Shown: positions 43,260 through 52,530 of the stretch, piece after piece
Position numbering within the stretch: position 1 is the stretch's first letter
How the letters are laid out: the number at the start of each line of letters is the position of its first letter
Assembly: GCA_016297265.1 (NCBI GenBank)
Contig: JAEDHB010000002.1
Span: 95,427 to 159,426, forward strand
Length of the DNA: 64,000 nt
Direction of reading: 5' to 3'
DNA from: Butyrivibrio sp.
GTDB taxonomy: Bacteria > Bacillota > Clostridia > Lachnospirales > Lachnospiraceae
Translations under genes and position numbers: made by a program
Notes under the pieces: generated by a model
The model's input: only the letters and a program-made list of their open reading frames with translations
What the model was told of the DNA's origin: nothing
Databases searched by the model: none

Positions 43260-44108
43260 TTAATCAAAATACTCCGATAATGCCGTCTTCCAGTCCGCAA
43301 ATTTGTAACCGCCGATAAGCCTTAACATATAGTTATCAAGAACGGAATAAGCAGGACGCTTCGCTGAATTCGGATACATCCTTGCATAATCTTCGCTGGT
43401 AATATAATTGACCTTCGTTGATTTTCCTGCAAGTCTGAATATTTCCGTTGCAAAATCAGCCCAGGAGCACATACCCTCACAGGTTCCGTGATAGGTTCCG
43501 TAATTTGATGTATCAATAAGGTAATATATGGCTTTCGCAAGTTCTTTTGCACTTGTAGGCGAACCAACCTGATCACATACAACGCTTACTTCCGGCATTT
43601 TTTCCGCAAGTGAAAGCATTGTTCTGACAAAGTTTTTCCCCTCGCCGTACAACCATGCAGTTCGGATAATGAAGTGTTTTCGGCAAAATTCTTTAACAAA
43701 TTTTTCTCCCTGCCACTTGCTTTTCCCATACATACTCACAGGTGATGGTTCATCGAATTCCGTATATGGTTCTTTTGCATCCCCTGCAAATACATAATCG
43801 GTCGAAATATGAACCAGCTTTGCTCCTGTTTTTTCTGCTGCAATAGCCAGATTTCTTGGTCCTACAGCATTCACTTTGTATGCGGCATCAATTTCTTTTT
43901 CGCAGCCGTCGACTGCCGTCATGGCAGCGCAGTTGATTATTGCATATGGATTAACAGCTTCAACAAATCCCAACACTTTCTCTATACAGGTAATGTCAAG
44001 CTTATCAACATCCGTATTAATTATTTCAAATTCCGGATTGTTTTCGTATTCCCTGTTAACAGCCCTTCCAAGCTGACCGTTACAACCTGTAACAATTATT
44101 CTTTTCAC
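43260..44108 (-). CDS. rfbD: dTDP-4-dehydrorhamnose reductase
   Basis: 282 residues, short-chain dehydrogenase fold. 'VTGCNGQLGRAV' binds NAD(P)H, 'STDYVFAGDAKEPYTE' and 'YGKSKWQGE' form the active site. It reduces the keto sugar to dTDP-L-rhamnose. The start is GTG at 44108 with GGAGG 8 bases upstream. It follows the LCP gene by only 3 bases, so the rhamnose genes belong to the same transcript. Confidence 0.97.
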   Translation of the reverse strand: MKRIIVTGCNGQLGRAVNREYENNPEFEIINTDVDKLDITCIEKVLGFVEAVNPYAIINCAAMTAVDGCEKEIDAAYKVNAVGPRNLAIAAEKTGAKLVHISTDYVFAGDAKEPYTEFDEPSPVSMYGKSKWQGEKFVKEFCRKHFIIRTAWLYGEGKNFVRTMLSLAEKMPEVSVVCDQVGSPTSAKELAKAIYYLIDTSNYGTYHGTCEGMCSWADFATEIFRLAGKSTKVNYITSEDYARMYPNSAKRPAYSVLDNYMLRLIGGYKFADWKTALSEYFD

Positions 44109-44111
44109 AGA

Positions 44112-45506
44112 TTATTCCTCCCCGTTCGAATGATCTTCATTTGGCTTCTTGTTATAGATTTCTTCTTTTTCATCGTCATCATAGGTAGTATATTTAAAGT
44201 CTGCCATCTCACGGCTGATTTCCTGGACCGTATAACTTGGAGAATAATCATTCACATCAAACAGGTATTTGTGAAGCTGGCTTACATTGTAACTCAGATT
44301 ATTCGCAAGCACGGGGTCGACCAGCTGCAGGCCCGTAATATTGGCAATTCCGTCAATTGTCTCAAACGGAAACCCGCCGGTTTTTGTAAGCTGATATTTC
44401 GGAGCATCCATTGCAAGGGATATCAAATCAGAGTTACTTATACTGGTAAGAATATTGCTGCACACTGCATCAAGTACTTTGTTAATCTGACTCGGACTGA
44501 ATTTCTTAACCTTTTCAAAAATCTTTGTTATAACAGTTCTCTGTCTTTCAGTACGTCTGTAATCCCATCCCTGGGTAGCTCTTATTCTGCAGTAGGCTGT
44601 CGCCTGAAGACCATTTAAGTGAACCGAACCTGTCTCCTCAACAAGAGGATAATCCATGTCGCGGCCTGTGTTTTTGGCGGTATCAGCCATGTATTGGTTA
44701 ATCCAGTAACGCTCTTCCTCATCGATAACAACACCGTCGATTCCGCCCACTGCGTCCACAAGCTGAATCACAGCTTCCCAGTTGACCAGAACATAGTCAG
44801 TTATATCCAAATCCAGATTGGTATTCAACATATTGATGGTGGATTCTGCTCCGTAATAGTACATCGCCTCGGTTGCTTTATTGTAGCAAACCTTGTTATT
44901 ATTCTCATCAATCGGAATTCTCATAATCATATCACGGTATACGGATACAAGTCTGGTCTCCTTGGTATTGACATTTATACTGAGAATCAGCATTGCATCA
45001 GTGTGATTTTCCTCTGTCTTGCCCAATTCTTCAACATTACTGTTTCTGGCGTCCGACCCAAGCAAAAGAATATTTTTGTAACCACTCAGGATTTCCTTGG
45101 TGTTATCATCGATATTGTTAATCATTATTGCATCTCTGTCGATTGGGTCATGTTCAATTTTTTCAAGTTTACTTGTCAGATACCATACTCCCAAAAGCAC
45201 TATCGCGAGAAGGAATTCAACCACAAACATCACCGCAATCAGTTTACGGCGTTTCCTTTTCTTTTTATTTGCAGGACGTTTTGGCCTTCTTATATAAGGA
45301 TCCTCTTCCTCATACTCTTCCTCGTAATATTCATAATTGCGCCGTTTTGTGTAAGCATAGATGGGTTCATCATCACTCACATAACGGGATTTATGAATAT
45401 ATGGGGGTTCTTCCTCTTCCACATATCTGGAGCTACGTCTGTAAGGTGTTTCCTCATATTCCTCTTCATATTCATAATCGTCATCAAAGTCTTTATATCT
45501 GGACAT
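44112..45506 (-). CDS. LytR-CpsA-Psr (LCP) family glycopolymer-peptidoglycan ligase
   Basis: 464 residues. The cytoplasmic head (1-90) is an unusual low-complexity region, very rich in Tyr, Glu and Arg with 'EYEEEYEE' and 'YYEEEYEEEDPY' blocks. A Lys/Arg-rich patch and one membrane helix (about 94-114) follow, then an extracellular LCP domain: 'LLLGSDARNSN', 'RTDAMLILSINVNTKETRLVSVYRD' equivalents, and 'ATQGWDYRRTERQRTVI' with the pyrophosphate-binding Arg residues. LCP enzymes move undecaprenyl-linked polymers onto peptidoglycan. The ATG at 45506 was chosen for AGAGGT upstream. The context indicates attachment of the rhamnose polymer. Confidence 0.92.
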   Translation of the reverse strand: MSRYKDFDDDYEYEEEYEETPYRRSSRYVEEEEPPYIHKSRYVSDDEPIYAYTKRRNYEYYEEEYEEEDPYIRRPKRPANKKKRKRRKLIAVMFVVEFLLAIVLLGVWYLTSKLEKIEHDPIDRDAIMINNIDDNTKEILSGYKNILLLGSDARNSNVEELGKTEENHTDAMLILSINVNTKETRLVSVYRDMIMRIPIDENNNKVCYNKATEAMYYYGAESTINMLNTNLDLDITDYVLVNWEAVIQLVDAVGGIDGVVIDEEERYWINQYMADTAKNTGRDMDYPLVEETGSVHLNGLQATAYCRIRATQGWDYRRTERQRTVITKIFEKVKKFSPSQINKVLDAVCSNILTSISNSDLISLAMDAPKYQLTKTGGFPFETIDGIANITGLQLVDPVLANNLSYNVSQLHKYLFDVNDYSPSYTVQEISREMADFKYTTYDDDEKEEIYNKKPNEDHSNGEE

Positions 45507-45519
45507 TTCGTACCTCTGT

Positions 45520-46923
45520 TTAGTATGCATTTTTATTGATAAATCCTTTGAAAACAGTGAGAACCATTATTTTCAAATCAAATAAAAATGACCAGTTTTC
45601 AATATAATATAAATCAAATTCAATTCTCTTCCTGATATCCGTATCCCCTCTGTATCCGTTAACCTGAGCCCAACCGGTCATCCCCGGACGCACCTGATGT
45701 TTTATCATATATCTGGGAATTTCTTCCTTGAACTGTTCCACGAAGTATCTTCTTTCCGGGCGCGGACCAATAAGACTCATATCACCCTTAAGTACATTGA
45801 TAAGCTGTGGAAGCTCGTCGATACTGGTCTTTCGGATTATTTTTCCGATTCCGGTAACTCTCGGATCGTCATTTGTAGTCCACTTCTTTGTATCGCTTCC
45901 GTCGTTTTCCACTCTCATTGAACGGAATTTGTACATTTCAAATTCCTTATTATGGAGCCCCACTCTTTTCTGCTTATAGATAACCGGTCCCTTTGATGTA
46001 ACCTTGATTAATATCATTACAATAAACATTACGGGAAGTGCAATTATCAAAGCAATGAAGCCAAGCACAATATCCAGAATTCTTTTTGCAAATTTATTAA
46101 AGCCGTCACTGAGAGGCACATGCCTGATATTGATTACCGGAAGTCCTTCAACATCTTCAATATACGGAATTGTCGGAATAATGTTATTGTAATCCGGAAT
46201 GAACTTGGTATGCACACCTGATTTTTCACAGATTGATACGATTTCCTCAAGCTTATCATACTCGCCAAGACCCAGGGTTATTGTCATTTCATCAATATCA
46301 TTTTCATTGAGAATGTCTTTAATATCGGACACTCTACCGATAACCTTCTCATTGCGGTAGGATGTTCCCACCTCCACATTATCATCAAGAATACCCACAA
46401 TACGGTATCCCCATTGCGGAAAAGATTTTATCCTGTCAATATATCCTTCTGCTGCTCTCGAATATCCAACCAGCACAATATGCTTCTGGTTAAAGCCTTT
46501 TTTTCTCATCTTGCGGAGAAGTCTCCTCAGGCAGAAGCGAGCTGAATACTCATATACAATATTCAGTCCGTAAAATATAAGCATCATCGAACGGGAAAAG
46601 TCAATCTGCTTAACAATATACAGAACAAGTATGAACAAAATAACGCCTATTGTATTCGCCTCAATGATTGCAAAAAGCTCATTCCGACGGGCCTGAACCC
46701 TTTTGGGCGTATATAAATGAAAAACAGCATACAAAATCAGATACAGGGGTACAAGGATAACCAGACCGTAAAGGTATGTTCTGATACTGAGACGGCCTTC
46801 GGCTTCGTTACCCAGAACCGACTTAAATTTGATAAGCCAGGCTGACAAATATGCTGCAACAATAATTATTGCGTCCATTAGAATTTGCAGTTTGTTCAGA
46901 TATCCCTGATTTCTTCTAATCAC
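45520..46923 (-). CDS. undecaprenyl-phosphate sugar phosphotransferase (WbaP/CpsE-type priming enzyme)
   Basis: 467 residues: four N-terminal membrane helices, a cytoplasmic Rossmann-like domain ('HIVLVGYSRAAEGYID'), then the catalytic phosphoglycosyltransferase domain from about residue 275. Hallmarks are 'GPVIYKQKRVGLHNKEF', 'YKFRSMRV', 'KTSIDELPQLINVLKGDMSLIGPRP' and 'RPGMTGWAQVNG'. It transfers the first sugar-phosphate of the repeat to undecaprenyl phosphate. The start is GTG with GGGAG upstream, 5 bases after the preceding GT2 gene. Confidence 0.94.
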   Translation of the reverse strand: MIRRNQGYLNKLQILMDAIIIVAAYLSAWLIKFKSVLGNEAEGRLSIRTYLYGLVILVPLYLILYAVFHLYTPKRVQARRNELFAIIEANTIGVILFILVLYIVKQIDFSRSMMLIFYGLNIVYEYSARFCLRRLLRKMRKKGFNQKHIVLVGYSRAAEGYIDRIKSFPQWGYRIVGILDDNVEVGTSYRNEKVIGRVSDIKDILNENDIDEMTITLGLGEYDKLEEIVSICEKSGVHTKFIPDYNNIIPTIPYIEDVEGLPVINIRHVPLSDGFNKFAKRILDIVLGFIALIIALPVMFIVMILIKVTSKGPVIYKQKRVGLHNKEFEMYKFRSMRVENDGSDTKKWTTNDDPRVTGIGKIIRKTSIDELPQLINVLKGDMSLIGPRPERRYFVEQFKEEIPRYMIKHQVRPGMTGWAQVNGYRGDTDIRKRIEFDLYYIENWSFLFDLKIMVLTVFKGFINKNAY

Positions 46924-46928
46924 TGTTC

Positions 46929-47867
46929 TTATCTCCCTGATAAGTGCCTCCAGAATTCAGCGTTGGAGGTATATTTCAAAATAGTTTTGTTCTTAAGTTT
47001 CCTGTACTTAAGTCCTTTTTTGTATCCCAGATACTTGTATGCGCTTGAAACAAAAAGGTACGGAATCTCATACCAGTGCCCATTTTTGCAAAGGTATTTT
47101 GCCGTATTGATTACCAGCTTCATCCCTTCACTTTCGGAGCTGACATTACCAAATACTTCCGGGTGCATCGCCTGGGACACTCCCATATCAAAATTACGTT
47201 TAAACAACTCTGCACAGGAATAATTGTGAGAATGTCTTACCTTCGCTTCCGCACAGTAGCGGATGCTGTAGCCTGTATTAACTGCTTTTGCAGCATATAC
47301 CATATCCTCATTGAAAATTGCGGGAGCCTCAAAGCCACCGTTTTTCAAATATATCTCCCTGTCATACATCGCGCAGACATCGGAACAGAAATATGTCTTT
47401 ATACCCAGTTTTGCAAGAGAATCAATATTCTTCGTCATACTCTCCTCCGGGTAATTGAATTTTCTTGTATATTTTTCCTGCATTCTGCAATCCTTGCGAG
47501 GCAGCTGTCTGGCATAAGCGACAGCAATTGTTTCACCGGAACCGGCAAAACAATCCACCAGCCTTTCCACCAGCTTATCGCTTGCAGGCATTGCATCCAT
47601 TGTCATGAAAAGAACATATTTTGCATCGGACATTCTTATTGCCATATCTCTTGTTGCCGCATGGTCAAAATCTTTTTTGTCTATGTGATGCACCTCGATT
47701 TTGTCCGATATCAAAAATAATCGTTCGTCAAAATATTTTTGCTCTGTATTAATCAGTATTATCCTGTTGACCGGATAGCTCTGCTTAATTAATCTTTCGA
47801 GCAAATCCAGAAATTCTTCGCGTGGCCTGTATATTGGAATAATAATATCCACGCTGTCATTTGACAT
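46929..47867 (-). CDS. glycosyltransferase family 2 (rhamnosyltransferase-like)
   Basis: 312 residues. GT-A start 'DIIIPIYRPREEFLDLLERL', nucleotide block 'YVLFMTMDAMPA', and 'EAPAIFNEDMVYAAKAVNTGYSIRYCAEAKVRHSHNY', which matches rhamnosyltransferases of the RfbF/WchF type. It starts at ATG 47867, one base after the glmM stop, using AGGTG located inside the glmM 3' end; this ties the polysaccharide genes physically to the cda-glmM operon. Confidence 0.88.
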   Translation of the reverse strand: MSNDSVDIIIPIYRPREEFLDLLERLIKQSYPVNRIILINTEQKYFDERLFLISDKIEVHHIDKKDFDHAATRDMAIRMSDAKYVLFMTMDAMPASDKLVERLVDCFAGSGETIAVAYARQLPRKDCRMQEKYTRKFNYPEESMTKNIDSLAKLGIKTYFCSDVCAMYDREIYLKNGGFEAPAIFNEDMVYAAKAVNTGYSIRYCAEAKVRHSHNYSCAELFKRNFDMGVSQAMHPEVFGNVSSESEGMKLVINTAKYLCKNGHWYEIPYLFVSSAYKYLGYKKGLKYRKLKNKTILKYTSNAEFWRHLSGR

Positions 47868-47868
47868 A

Positions 47869-49221
47869 CTATTCACCTATATTTACCTCAATGAGAGCGG
47901 CAAGTTTTTTTGCCTCAGTCTCAATATATTCCTGATCATCGCCCTCAATCATTACTCTGACCAATGGCTCCGTTCCCGACGGGCGTATCAATACACGACC
48001 TGCTCCGTCAAATTTAGTTTCCAAATCTCTGATTGCACCTGCAATCACCGGATTTTCCATATAGTATTCTTTCTTCAGATTGGACACATGTGCATTGACC
48101 AGCGCCTGTGGAAGAACCTTCATAACAGATGCAAGGTCGGAAAGTCTGCGTCCGGTTGTCACCAGCACCTCAAGCAGATGAAGAGCACTAAGCAGTCCGT
48201 CTCCGGTAGTATTTTCATCGAGGAAAATAATATGTCCGGACTGTTCACCTCCAAGATTGCAGTCATTGGCCAGCATGTATTCCAGAACATACCTGTCTCC
48301 AACCTTTGTCTGTGTTATTTCAAGATTTTCCCTTGCTCCCATCTGAAAGAAGCCAAGGTTGCTCATTACTGTTGCAACAATTGTATTCTTTTTGAGTTTG
48401 CCCTTGTTTTTCAAAAACAAGCCGCAAATTGCCATAATCTGGTCGCCGTCGACAATCTTCCCGTTCTCATCAACTGCAAGCATTCTGTCCGCATCACCAT
48501 CAAATGCAATACCAATATCCGCTCCTTCAGCCACCACCCTTGCCATAAGCTCTTCCATATGTGTCGAGCCGCAGTTTTTGTTAATATTAATACCATCAGG
48601 GTTATTGTGGATAACAACGGGGTTACCATTAAGCTTCTTTATCGCTGCCTCGGCAGTATAATAGGATGCCCCATCAGCACAATCCAACACGATTTTCAGG
48701 CCTGACAAATCCAAATCAATAACTGATGCCGCAAAGTCAATATATTTCTCCTTTAAATCCTCAGCATATACTATTTTTCCAACTTCATCGCCAAGAGGCA
48801 TCGGTAATTCGGATGAATTGGTATGTAACATCTCTTCAATTTCATCCTCCAGCATATCGGACAATTTGTATCCGGTTTTGCTGAAAAATTTAATGCCGTT
48901 GTATTCCGCAGGATTATGCGATGCGGATATTACCACTCCTGCATCATATCCGAGTGTTCTCGTCAGGTAGGCAATGGCCGGTGTCGGTAAAACTCCGGCA
49001 TATACGGCATCCGCTCCCACGGAACATATGCCGGCCATAAGTGCATTTGCAAGCATTCCTCCGGAGAGTCTTGTGTCACAGCCCACCAGTATTGTTGGTT
49101 TATGTGCGTTTTCCTTGGTGAGCACATATGCGCCCGCTTTCCCGAGATTCATTGCCAATTCAACAGTAAGTTCCTTATTGGCAACACCTCTGACTCCGTC
49201 AGTACCAAATATTCTTGCCAT
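47869..49221 (-). CDS. glmM: phosphoglucosamine mutase
   Basis: 450 residues; converts glucosamine-6-phosphate to glucosamine-1-phosphate for UDP-GlcNAc and peptidoglycan. 'GTDGVRG' opens the protein, phosphoserine 101 is in 'SASHNP', the metal loop is 'DGDADR' and the phosphate loop 'RPSGTEPLVRV'. It is the third gene of the conserved cdaA-cdaR-glmM operon, where GlmM is known to bind and inhibit CdaA in other Firmicutes. AAGGGAG precedes the ATG. Confidence 0.98.
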   Translation of the reverse strand: MARIFGTDGVRGVANKELTVELAMNLGKAGAYVLTKENAHKPTILVGCDTRLSGGMLANALMAGICSVGADAVYAGVLPTPAIAYLTRTLGYDAGVVISASHNPAEYNGIKFFSKTGYKLSDMLEDEIEEMLHTNSSELPMPLGDEVGKIVYAEDLKEKYIDFAASVIDLDLSGLKIVLDCADGASYYTAEAAIKKLNGNPVVIHNNPDGININKNCGSTHMEELMARVVAEGADIGIAFDGDADRMLAVDENGKIVDGDQIMAICGLFLKNKGKLKKNTIVATVMSNLGFFQMGARENLEITQTKVGDRYVLEYMLANDCNLGGEQSGHIIFLDENTTGDGLLSALHLLEVLVTTGRRLSDLASVMKVLPQALVNAHVSNLKKEYYMENPVIAGAIRDLETKFDGAGRVLIRPSGTEPLVRVMIEGDDQEYIETEAKKLAALIEVNIGE

Positions 49222-49280
49222 AATTATCTCCCTTAATCATATCGATATATTCATCCGTATGTTGCTCCGTCCGGATACAA

Positions 49281-50591
49281 TCAGGTGGTTTCCTCCACCG
49301 ATGTTGTTGTTTCCTCCGTTGGCGGTTCCACTTCTTTGTTCTTAATCTCTACAGTAACATAATGGCTTCCGCTGACAACATAATCATCACTTGATGCAAA
49401 TTCAATTTTGATGGTATGTGTGCCCTCTGTTTTACCGGACAGATTAATTGAAGGAGCAAGCTCACTCTTGCTAATGGACTTAACATTGCTTTCAAGTCCG
49501 TTAATCGTGACAGCAATATCCTGTGCTTTAATCTCATATTCATAGCTGTCGGATGTGCCCTTCATATTGATATCTCCCGTATTCAGAGCAACCGTCATGT
49601 CAATGTATTTACTAACCTTCGCCGTCAGTGTAAATGTAGCTGATGGCTTAACAATCTTGACATAGGAAGGAAGAAGCTCATATAATTCCACTTCAAAAAC
49701 CTTATCTTCCTTGAGGTCTGTAATATCCAGAATTCCATCCGGAATTGTCACCGATTCAATTTCTCTTAAGATATTGCCCGGTGCTGCTATGGTAATTTCC
49801 TCTGTGTTCGCTATAAGGCTGGTGCATCTGAAACCCTCCGCCGCAGTGCCCGCAACCGTATAGTTTATCGGTATTGTTTTGCTTGGAAAGATTTCAATCG
49901 AAAGCTTTATTGTATTACGACTCAGTTTCAGATTGGAAACATCTATTTCCTTACCGCTGTCATCATAAAATATAGGTGACACCAAATCCTCCACATCGGA
50001 ATTCATATTATCTATACTGTATACAATTTTTACATTTTTGATGCTGTTGATTACACCGGAAGCGCCGGAAACCTTTATCGAAGTAGGTGAAGCCAGATAA
50101 TTGCCCATTACATACCCCTTTGCAGGAGTTCCCGTAATCTCAGTGTCAACAGAAAATTCCTTGCTGATTTCCGTATCAATGGAAAGCGTAACATAGTCAG
50201 ATTTCTGATTCACGATGGTAATACTGTCAACCAGTTCTTCCTTAAGACATTGTATATGAATCCTTGCTTTTTTATGCTCAACGGAAGCCTCACTAAGATC
50301 CGCATAGGCATAAAAATCCGATGCGCTCAGCTCATCCACTATTTCCTTAGGCGCCTTTACTACAACGGATACAGTTGCACCATCTTCAACCTGATAGATA
50401 TATCCGCTTTCCTCGACACTTTCTTCATTGAGAAGTTCCACTTCAATTCCTGATATTGTCTTTCTCTCGGAAGGATTATCTACATTTACAATAACAATCC
50501 ATATAACAATCGCAAGAATGACGGCAATAATTTTCAGGCCAAAATTTTTGAGAATAAGTTCTTTCCACTTTATGTCTTTAAGCTTTTTCAT
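49281..50591 (-). CDS. cdaR: CdaA regulator, YbbR-domain membrane protein
   Basis: 436 residues. A short cytoplasmic N-terminus, one membrane helix (about 17-33) and a series of four extracellular YbbR repeats follow ('IEVELLNEESV...', 'SIDTEISKEF', 'IEIFPSKTIPINYTV', 'MTVALNTGDI'). The tail is Thr/Glu/Val-rich ('PPTEETTTSVEETT'). In Bacillus and Listeria it binds CdaA in the membrane and adjusts c-di-AMP output. Its start overlaps the cdaA stop by 14 bases, and GGGAGG precedes the ATG. Confidence 0.94.
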   Translation of the reverse strand: MKKLKDIKWKELILKNFGLKIIAVILAIVIWIVIVNVDNPSERKTISGIEVELLNEESVEESGYIYQVEDGATVSVVVKAPKEIVDELSASDFYAYADLSEASVEHKKARIHIQCLKEELVDSITIVNQKSDYVTLSIDTEISKEFSVDTEITGTPAKGYVMGNYLASPTSIKVSGASGVINSIKNVKIVYSIDNMNSDVEDLVSPIFYDDSGKEIDVSNLKLSRNTIKLSIEIFPSKTIPINYTVAGTAAEGFRCTSLIANTEEITIAAPGNILREIESVTIPDGILDITDLKEDKVFEVELYELLPSYVKIVKPSATFTLTAKVSKYIDMTVALNTGDINMKGTSDSYEYEIKAQDIAVTINGLESNVKSISKSELAPSINLSGKTEGTHTIKIEFASSDDYVVSGSHYVTVEIKNKEVEPPTEETTTSVEETT

Positions 50592-51456
50592 TCTTATGGC
50601 CTCCCTTCTTCCAGATGCGGAATCTCTTTACGTCGATGGTTTTTTTCTGGAGGAAAACCAATTTACTCTTCAGATAATCCTGGTCCACATCTCTGAATAG
50701 CTCGCCGCCGATTGCAATGGATACTGCACCGGTTTCTTCGGACACCACAAGTGTAAGGGTGTCGGTAACCTCGGAAATACCCACTGCTGCACGATGTCTG
50801 GTTCCCAGCTCTTTGCTGAGTCTCATATTATCAGACAACGGGAGATAGCAGGTTGCGGAGACAATTCTGTCTCCACGCACAATAACAGCTCCGTCGTGAA
50901 GCGGAGTGTTATGTTCAAAAATATTGATTAACAGCTGGCTTGATACAAGGGCATCTATCTGAATACCTGTTTTCTCATAATCCGTCAGCAGAATTTCCTG
51001 TTCAATAACAATCAAAGCACCCGTTTTAGTTTTTGACAACTCAAAACAGGTCCTGACAAGCTCATTAACCGTATTATCACTGAATCGTTCTCTCTTATCC
51101 TTCTTGTCATTAAAAGGCATAAAGGTGGATACAAATCTCTTGCGCCCCAGTTTTTCAAGAGCCTTTCTAAGCTCCGGCTGGAATATTACCAGCAATGCAA
51201 TAATCGCAAAATTCAGTATTTTGGCACCAATCCACAGGATTGTTGAGAAGTTGAAAATATATGCAAGAAACCAGAAAATAACCACAACAATAATACCCTT
51301 TAGCAAAGCAAAGGCTCTTGTGGTTTTAATCCATGCAATAAATTCATATATCAGAAATGCCAAAATAATGATTTCAAATACATTTGATACATGCAAAGAT
51401 TTCGGAATATAAAAATTGGATAAATACTCGTCAAAAAAATCTCTAATTTGCTGCAT
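50578..51456 (-). CDS. cdaA: diadenylate cyclase CdaA
   Basis: 292 residues. Three N-terminal membrane helices (about 25-90) precede the DAC domain. Catalytic motifs are DGA (188-190, 'LHDGAVIV') and RHR (220-222, 'GTRHRAAVG'). It makes cyclic di-AMP from two ATP, controlling potassium, osmolyte and wall homeostasis. The ATG at 51456 follows GGAG at 6 bases; an upstream in-frame ATG at 51468 is less likely. It is the first gene of the long run that continues into the polysaccharide cluster. TTGACAACA occurs twice, 30 bases apart, upstream, but a convincing -10 was not found. Confidence 0.96.
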   Translation of the reverse strand: MQQIRDFFDEYLSNFYIPKSLHVSNVFEIIILAFLIYEFIAWIKTTRAFALLKGIIVVVIFWFLAYIFNFSTILWIGAKILNFAIIALLVIFQPELRKALEKLGRKRFVSTFMPFNDKKDKRERFSDNTVNELVRTCFELSKTKTGALIVIEQEILLTDYEKTGIQIDALVSSQLLINIFEHNTPLHDGAVIVRGDRIVSATCYLPLSDNMRLSKELGTRHRAAVGISEVTDTLTLVVSEETGAVSIAIGGELFRDVDQDYLKSKLVFLQKKTIDVKRFRIWKKGGHKNEKA

Positions 51457-51546
51457 ATTCCACTCCATCCTAAAGTGTTGTCAAATTAAGGTTTCAATCC
51501 CATTCTGTTGTCAACATTCAATACCATGTTCACACCGGGGATAAGG

Positions 51547-52530
51547 TTACTCATCTATTTCTTCATCATCAAAACTCTCTGTGTGAATCTTACCCTTTGT
51601 TCCGTTGATTTTGTTGATATGTTTTACCCTTACATTAGGTTCAGCCATCTTAATCTTAGGCACCGCCTTAACATAATAGTAATAATCGTCATCTTCAAAC
51701 TGAACATATTCCGTTGAATTGTAATCAACTGAGAATATAAAGAAATTAATCAGAATTCCGCCGCCTATTGCCACAATATGTCCGATAATCATAAGCGGTA
51801 TGCTGTATTCCACGGACATCACCGCGAAGCTGATAATCTGAATAAGCATATCCAAAATACAACCTGACACAATGGCAATGGTCCATGCATTTTTGCAGGA
51901 CATTCTCTTTAACATATAAATTAATACAATTGTCATTGAGAAGGATACCACAACTACAACCAATTCCTTGTTGGTTAGAATATTATTAAAAATAAAAGTT
52001 ATATTCTGCAAAGCATTATCAGCATCCATCGTTGTAATCACACTCGAATTGGCCGCCGCGAACTGCACAAGATAGTAGATAAAACAACCGCACACCGTAG
52101 GTACGATACCTGTCAGACCCACCGTCAGTGCCACAACCACAGGCATGAGATAAGGTATCTTCAAGCAGAAAAATAATGGCGTAAGCAAAAGAATAATTCC
52201 TGTTTTAGGCGCAAATCTGAAATATAGAAGATATACCACAAGAATAACAGCAGTGGCGATTATCGCCAGTTCCAGTGAAACGCTGAACATATTGATAATA
52301 ATATAAATCGTCGAAACGATAACAGTTACATTGATAGGGAAAAAAGCACATACTAAAGCAATTGCCACACAAACAAGCGGATTGGCAATCAGCGAATGAC
52401 TCCCCACTGCCCTTGATACAATAAAAAGTGAAAAGAATGCAAGAAGGAAGGTCAGAATATGTCTGATATATATACCTGATTTTGCATATATGTCCTTTAA
52501 TTTCTCTCTTATTTCTATGAGTTTAGTCAT
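51547..52530 (-). CDS. conserved polytopic membrane protein of unknown function
   Basis: 327 residues with roughly nine membrane helices and a soluble C-terminal tail of about 60 residues holding an acidic/Tyr patch ('FEDDDYYYYVKAVPKIK') and ending in 'FDDEEIDE'. A Pro/Gly-rich central pair of helices ('PYLMPVVVALTVGLTGIVPTVCG') suggests a transporter-like or scaffold fold. I do not recognise the family. It starts by ATGA overlap with the stop of the small upstream membrane gene and uses AAGGTGG. Position immediately before cdaA suggests a link with envelope or c-di-AMP physiology, unproven. Confidence 0.8.
   Translation of the reverse strand: MTKLIEIREKLKDIYAKSGIYIRHILTFLLAFFSLFIVSRAVGSHSLIANPLVCVAIALVCAFFPINVTVIVSTIYIIINMFSVSLELAIIATAVILVVYLLYFRFAPKTGIILLLTPLFFCLKIPYLMPVVVALTVGLTGIVPTVCGCFIYYLVQFAAANSSVITTMDADNALQNITFIFNNILTNKELVVVVVSFSMTIVLIYMLKRMSCKNAWTIAIVSGCILDMLIQIISFAVMSVEYSIPLMIIGHIVAIGGGILINFFIFSVDYNSTEYVQFEDDDYYYYVKAVPKIKMAEPNVRVKHINKINGTKGKIHTESFDDEEIDE

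Noticed and set aside
43809..45539. Two long plus-strand open frames (269 and 306 codons) opposite rfbD and the LCP gene
   Set aside because: They lie antisense to well-supported genes with complete motifs, show no ribosome sites or known motifs, and their composition reflects the complement of Tyr/Glu-rich coding.
47076..48705. Plus-strand open frames of about 200 codons opposite the GT2 and glmM genes
   Set aside because: Antisense shadows of genes with clear catalytic motifs; no start signals or protein families recognised.
51480..51515. Twin TTGACAACA repeats upstream of cdaA as promoters
   Set aside because: The -35 hexamers are perfect, but the matching -10 positions are poor or fall on the start codon; left unassigned.
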